Assembly (NCBI GenBank): GCA_021801885.1
Contig: JAKABL010000029.1
Span: 1 to 7,852 of the forward strand
DNA: 7,852 nt
Source: a bacterium
Lineage (GTDB): Bacteria; Patescibacteriota; Minisyncoccia; UBA6257; 2-01-FULL-56-20
Direction: 5' to 3'
The first letter of the stretch is position 1. Each line of letters begins with the position of its first letter. This document shows, in pieces, positions 5,790-7,852 of this stretch. Below the pieces are notes generated by a model. That model had not been told where the DNA came from, searched no databases, and saw only the letters and a list, made by a program, of their open reading frames with translations. Position numbers and translations under genes: made by a program.

Positions 5790-6750
5790 CATCGACGTCG
5801 CCGCGCCGCGTGCGCATCGTGAACGCAACAAACGCCTTGTACTCGATGCGGCGGCGGTACTCGCCGCCGCGGGGTTCGGGTTCTCCTATTACGGATATCT
5901 CACCCACGGATATCCGGTGATGATCCTCCTCGGCATGATGACGCTCTTTGCGGCAGTGTTTGCCCTCGAGGTGTTCATTGCCGAAGGTGTCCGGCATGCC
6001 CTCGTCATTGCGTTGCTCGAAGCGCTTGCCGCCGTGGCGTTCTTCTGGCATGTCGACTGGCGCGTGCTTCTCGTCACCGGCGGGGTGATGTTCGCCTTCC
6101 TCGCATGGGGACATTTTTCCGGAAGGCATCGGATCGAGAACAGCATCGCGATCCCGTTCCTCGGCGCCACGGACACCGCGCTCGGAAAGTTCACCACGGG
6201 CGCGCTCATCTTTATGATTCTCATCTATGCGCCGAAGGTGAGCGGAAATCCTCTTGTCGTGTCGGAAAAGAGCTTTGGTACGTTCTTTGATTGGGCGGCC
6301 AACGTGGTGAACGACTTCTATCCGAGCGTGTCGCTCCACGGGACCTTCGGCAGTTTTTCGGAAAGTATCGCGCGCATGGAGCTTGCCAATAATCCCAACT
6401 TCCAAAATCTGAGTCCCGATGCCCAGAATGCGGTGGTTTCGCAGCAGACCAAGCAGTTCGAGGCCACGTTCCTCGGAAGCGCATCGAGCACGGTGGCTTC
6501 CTCGTCTTCCGCGAGTGATGCGTTCTACAATGTCCTTCAGGGCATGGCGAGCGCCTGGCAAAGCGAAGCGGGCGGATGGTTTGTGGTCGGCTGGATTGCC
6601 GTGATGTTCATCGCTCTCCGGAGCATCGGCGTCGTGTTCAATTGGATCGCCCAGTTTGTCACGCTTATGGGCTACGAACTGCTTCTCGCCACGGGCTTCA
6701 TGAAGGTCCATGAGGAGGAGCATGTGCGCGAAGTGATCGCATTATCATGA
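5707..6750 (+). CDS. Polytopic membrane protein of unknown function between dnaK and dnaJ
   Basis: I do not recognise this family. From the ATG at 5707 it is 347 aa. Seen: a soluble N-terminus (1-40) with a basic patch PRAHRERNKR at 34-43; hydrophobic segments at about 44-65, 69-93, 96-114, 118-135, 162-176 and 291-316; and a hydrophilic stretch at about 177-290 rich in Ser, Ala, Asn and Gln (Ser run at 265-270). The C-terminus is charged (MKVHEEEHVREV). The positive-inside rule puts both termini in the cytoplasm and the 115-residue segment outside the membrane. It overlaps the dnaK 3' end by 83 nt in another frame. A second in-frame ATG at 5758, with GGAG 6 nt upstream, would cut the overlap to 32 nt and the protein to 330 aa. 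High G/C at third positions begins at 5707, favouring the longer form. Its place in the operon suggests heat-shock co-expression; function is unknown. Confidence 0.85.
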   Translation: MDLREVITGNRPTAETTMAGQDPNNPSSIDVAAPRAHRERNKRLVLDAAAVLAAAGFGFSYYGYLTHGYPVMILLGMMTLFAAVFALEVFIAEGVRHALVIALLEALAAVAFFWHVDWRVLLVTGGVMFAFLAWGHFSGRHRIENSIAIPFLGATDTALGKFTTGALIFMILIYAPKVSGNPLVVSEKSFGTFFDWAANVVNDFYPSVSLHGTFGSFSESIARMELANNPNFQNLSPDAQNAVVSQQTKQFEATFLGSASSTVASSSSASDAFYNVLQGMASAWQSEAGGWFVVGWIAVMFIALRSIGVVFNWIAQFVTLMGYELLLATGFMKVHEEEHVREVIALS

Positions 6751-6829
6751 GATCACGCATCAGGCACCTCCGGACCATCGATCTGCGGTGGGACGCCGGA
6801 TATATTGAAGAATTCACCATTTATTTTTC

Positions 6830-7852
6830 ATGAAAGATTATTACGAGGTCCTTGGCGTCGCGAAGACCGCGTCCGAGGATGACATCAAAAAAGCCTATCG
6901 AAAACTTGCGCATCGCTACCATCCCGATAAAGCGGGGGGCGACACCGCGAAGTTCAAGGAGATCAACGAGGCGTATCAGGTGCTTTCCGACAAGACGAAA
7001 CGCGCCCAGTACGACCGGTTCGGCACGGCGGAGCCCGGCGCGGGCTTCGGTGGCGCGGGATCCTGGGGCGGCGTCAATTGGGGCAGTGCGGGCTTCGACC
7101 CTTCGCAGTTCGAGGGCATGGGCGATTTCGGGGACATCTTCGAGACCATTTTCGGCGGCATGGGCGGCCGCACCGCGCAGCGCACGTACGAAAAAGGTTC
7201 CGATCTCGAGATGCGCGATGAAATCACGCTTGAAGAAGCGTTTCGCGGCGTCGTAAAAACGCTCCGCTACCGCACATTCGCGTCCTGTACGCAGTGCGGG
7301 GGCAAAGGCGCGGAACCCGGCAGCGGTTTTGAATCCTGCGCGGTATGCGGCGGCCAGGGACAGGTGCGCGAACAGCGGCGCACGTTTTTCGGCGCATTCT
7401 CCCAGGTGCGCACCTGCACGAAGTGTCACGGTACGGGTGAGGTGCCCAAAAAACCATGTTCCGTATGCAAGGGCGCGGGCCGCGTGCAGACGGACCGCGA
7501 GGCGAAGCTTTCGCTTCTCCCGGGCATCGAGGACGGGCAGATCATCAAGCTTGCGGGCGCAGGTGAGGCCGGCGAACGCGGTACGGCATCGGGCGATCTG
7601 TATGTCCGCGTGCGCGTGAAGCCCCATGCGGTCTTCGCGCGGCAGGGCGCGGATCTTATCGTCGCGCGCGAGCTCCGCCTTACGGACGTGCTTCTCGGCA
7701 AGGCGATCGAGGTCCCGGTCATCGAGGGCGGCACGGTCCGCGCCGAGATCCCTCCGCACTATAATCTCAAGGAAATGTTTCGTATTCCGCATAAAGGGAT
7801 GCCGCGGTTCGGTTCCGCGAAGATAGGCGCCCATGGGCCCGAAGGGGGCTCA
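6830..7852 (+). CDS. dnaJ: Chaperone DnaJ (type I Hsp40), C-terminus cut off by window end
   Basis: Co-chaperone that binds unfolded protein and stimulates DnaK ATPase. The frame is open for 341 codons to the window end; the usual length is about 370-380, so only some 30-40 residues are missing. Seen: a J domain (1-66) with the HPD motif at 31-33 and YDRFG at its end; a Gly/Phe-rich linker (about 67-125) with GDFGDIFETIFGGMGG; a cysteine-rich domain with all four CxxC motifs (C153/156, C170/173, C196/199, C210/213) for two zinc ions; and the C-terminal beta domains with LPGIEDGQIIKLAGAGEAG and GDLYVRVRVKPH. The start lies 79 nt after the membrane-protein stop, has no SD, and is preceded by the T-rich ATTTATTTTTC. 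A TATATT at 6801-6806 might supply an extra promoter, but no -35 is evident. Identification is secure. Confidence 0.97.
   Translation, partial: MKDYYEVLGVAKTASEDDIKKAYRKLAHRYHPDKAGGDTAKFKEINEAYQVLSDKTKRAQYDRFGTAEPGAGFGGAGSWGGVNWGSAGFDPSQFEGMGDFGDIFETIFGGMGGRTAQRTYEKGSDLEMRDEITLEEAFRGVVKTLRYRTFASCTQCGGKGAEPGSGFESCAVCGGQGQVREQRRTFFGAFSQVRTCTKCHGTGEVPKKPCSVCKGAGRVQTDREAKLSLLPGIEDGQIIKLAGAGEAGERGTASGDLYVRVRVKPHAVFARQGADLIVARELRLTDVLLGKAIEVPVIEGGTVRAEIPPHYNLKEMFRIPHKGMPRFGSAKIGAHGPEGGS

Noticed and set aside
5581..6723. A 380-codon open frame on the minus strand opposite the membrane protein
   Set aside because: The sense frame has coherent membrane helices and topology, whereas this product is highly charged and low in complexity, typical of an antisense shadow.
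6733..6756. Hairpin GTGATC / GATCAC around the membrane-protein stop codon as a terminator
   Set aside because: The stem is only 6 bp with a 12-nt loop and no T-run follows, so it is not a convincing terminator.
6821..7834. A 337-codon open frame on the minus strand opposite dnaJ
   Set aside because: The plus strand encodes an unmistakable DnaJ with HPD and four CxxC motifs; this frame is its shadow.
1..7852. CRISPR arrays, insertion sequences, tRNA or rRNA genes
   Set aside because: No repeat-spacer pattern, transposase reading frame, terminal inverted repeats, or recognisable tRNA/rRNA segments were seen on either strand.

Overview
The window is about 7.9 kb of GC-rich (roughly 58-60% by eye), tightly packed bacterial DNA. 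It reads as a minus-strand pair (cysS, corA), a small plus-strand gene of unknown function with its own terminator, and then a plus-strand heat-shock operon: hrcA, grpE, dnaK, an unrecognised membrane-protein gene, and dnaJ, which is cut by the window end. The heat-shock set with HrcA and a CIRCE-type operator marks this as bacterial. The very short HrcA (236 aa), the short gaps, the frequent lack of Shine-Dalgarno (SD) sequences and the unusual residues in CysRS and CorA would fit a GC-rich member of the Patescibacteria (Parcubacteria-like). That placement is inference. TGA is used as a stop (corA, the small gene, the membrane protein), so there is no UGA recoding.

Layout. 1-979 (-) is the first 326 codons of cysteinyl-tRNA synthetase, with its C-terminus outside the window. 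1034-1933 (-) is a CorA-family transporter with an SMN in place of the usual GMN signature. 1934-2022 is a divergent intergenic region. 2023-2433 (+) is a 136-aa protein of unknown function, followed by a 12-bp palindrome (2437-2448) and a clear intrinsic terminator (2450-2481). 2492-2530 holds a compact control region: a variant CIRCE inverted repeat whose 9-nt spacer contains the -35 box, followed by a perfect TATAAT. The predicted transcription start falls on the hrcA start codons, so hrcA mRNA should be essentially leaderless.

The chaperone genes form one co-oriented unit: HrcA represses it, DnaK is the Hsp70 motor, GrpE exchanges its nucleotide, and DnaJ delivers substrate and stimulates its ATPase. 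Inserted between dnaK and dnaJ is a roughly six-helix membrane protein with an extracytoplasmic domain of about 115 residues. Its 5' end overlaps the dnaK 3' end by up to 83 nt in another frame, and the overlap's codon bias favours the membrane-protein frame. A TATAAT box lies 8 nt before its first ATG.

The points most worth a second look are this embedded membrane gene and its overlap, the variant CIRCE paired with an altered HrcA recognition helix, the contrast between SD-led and SD-less pyrimidine-led starts, the CysRS zinc-ligand replacement (Cys to Asp), and the CorA SMN signature.
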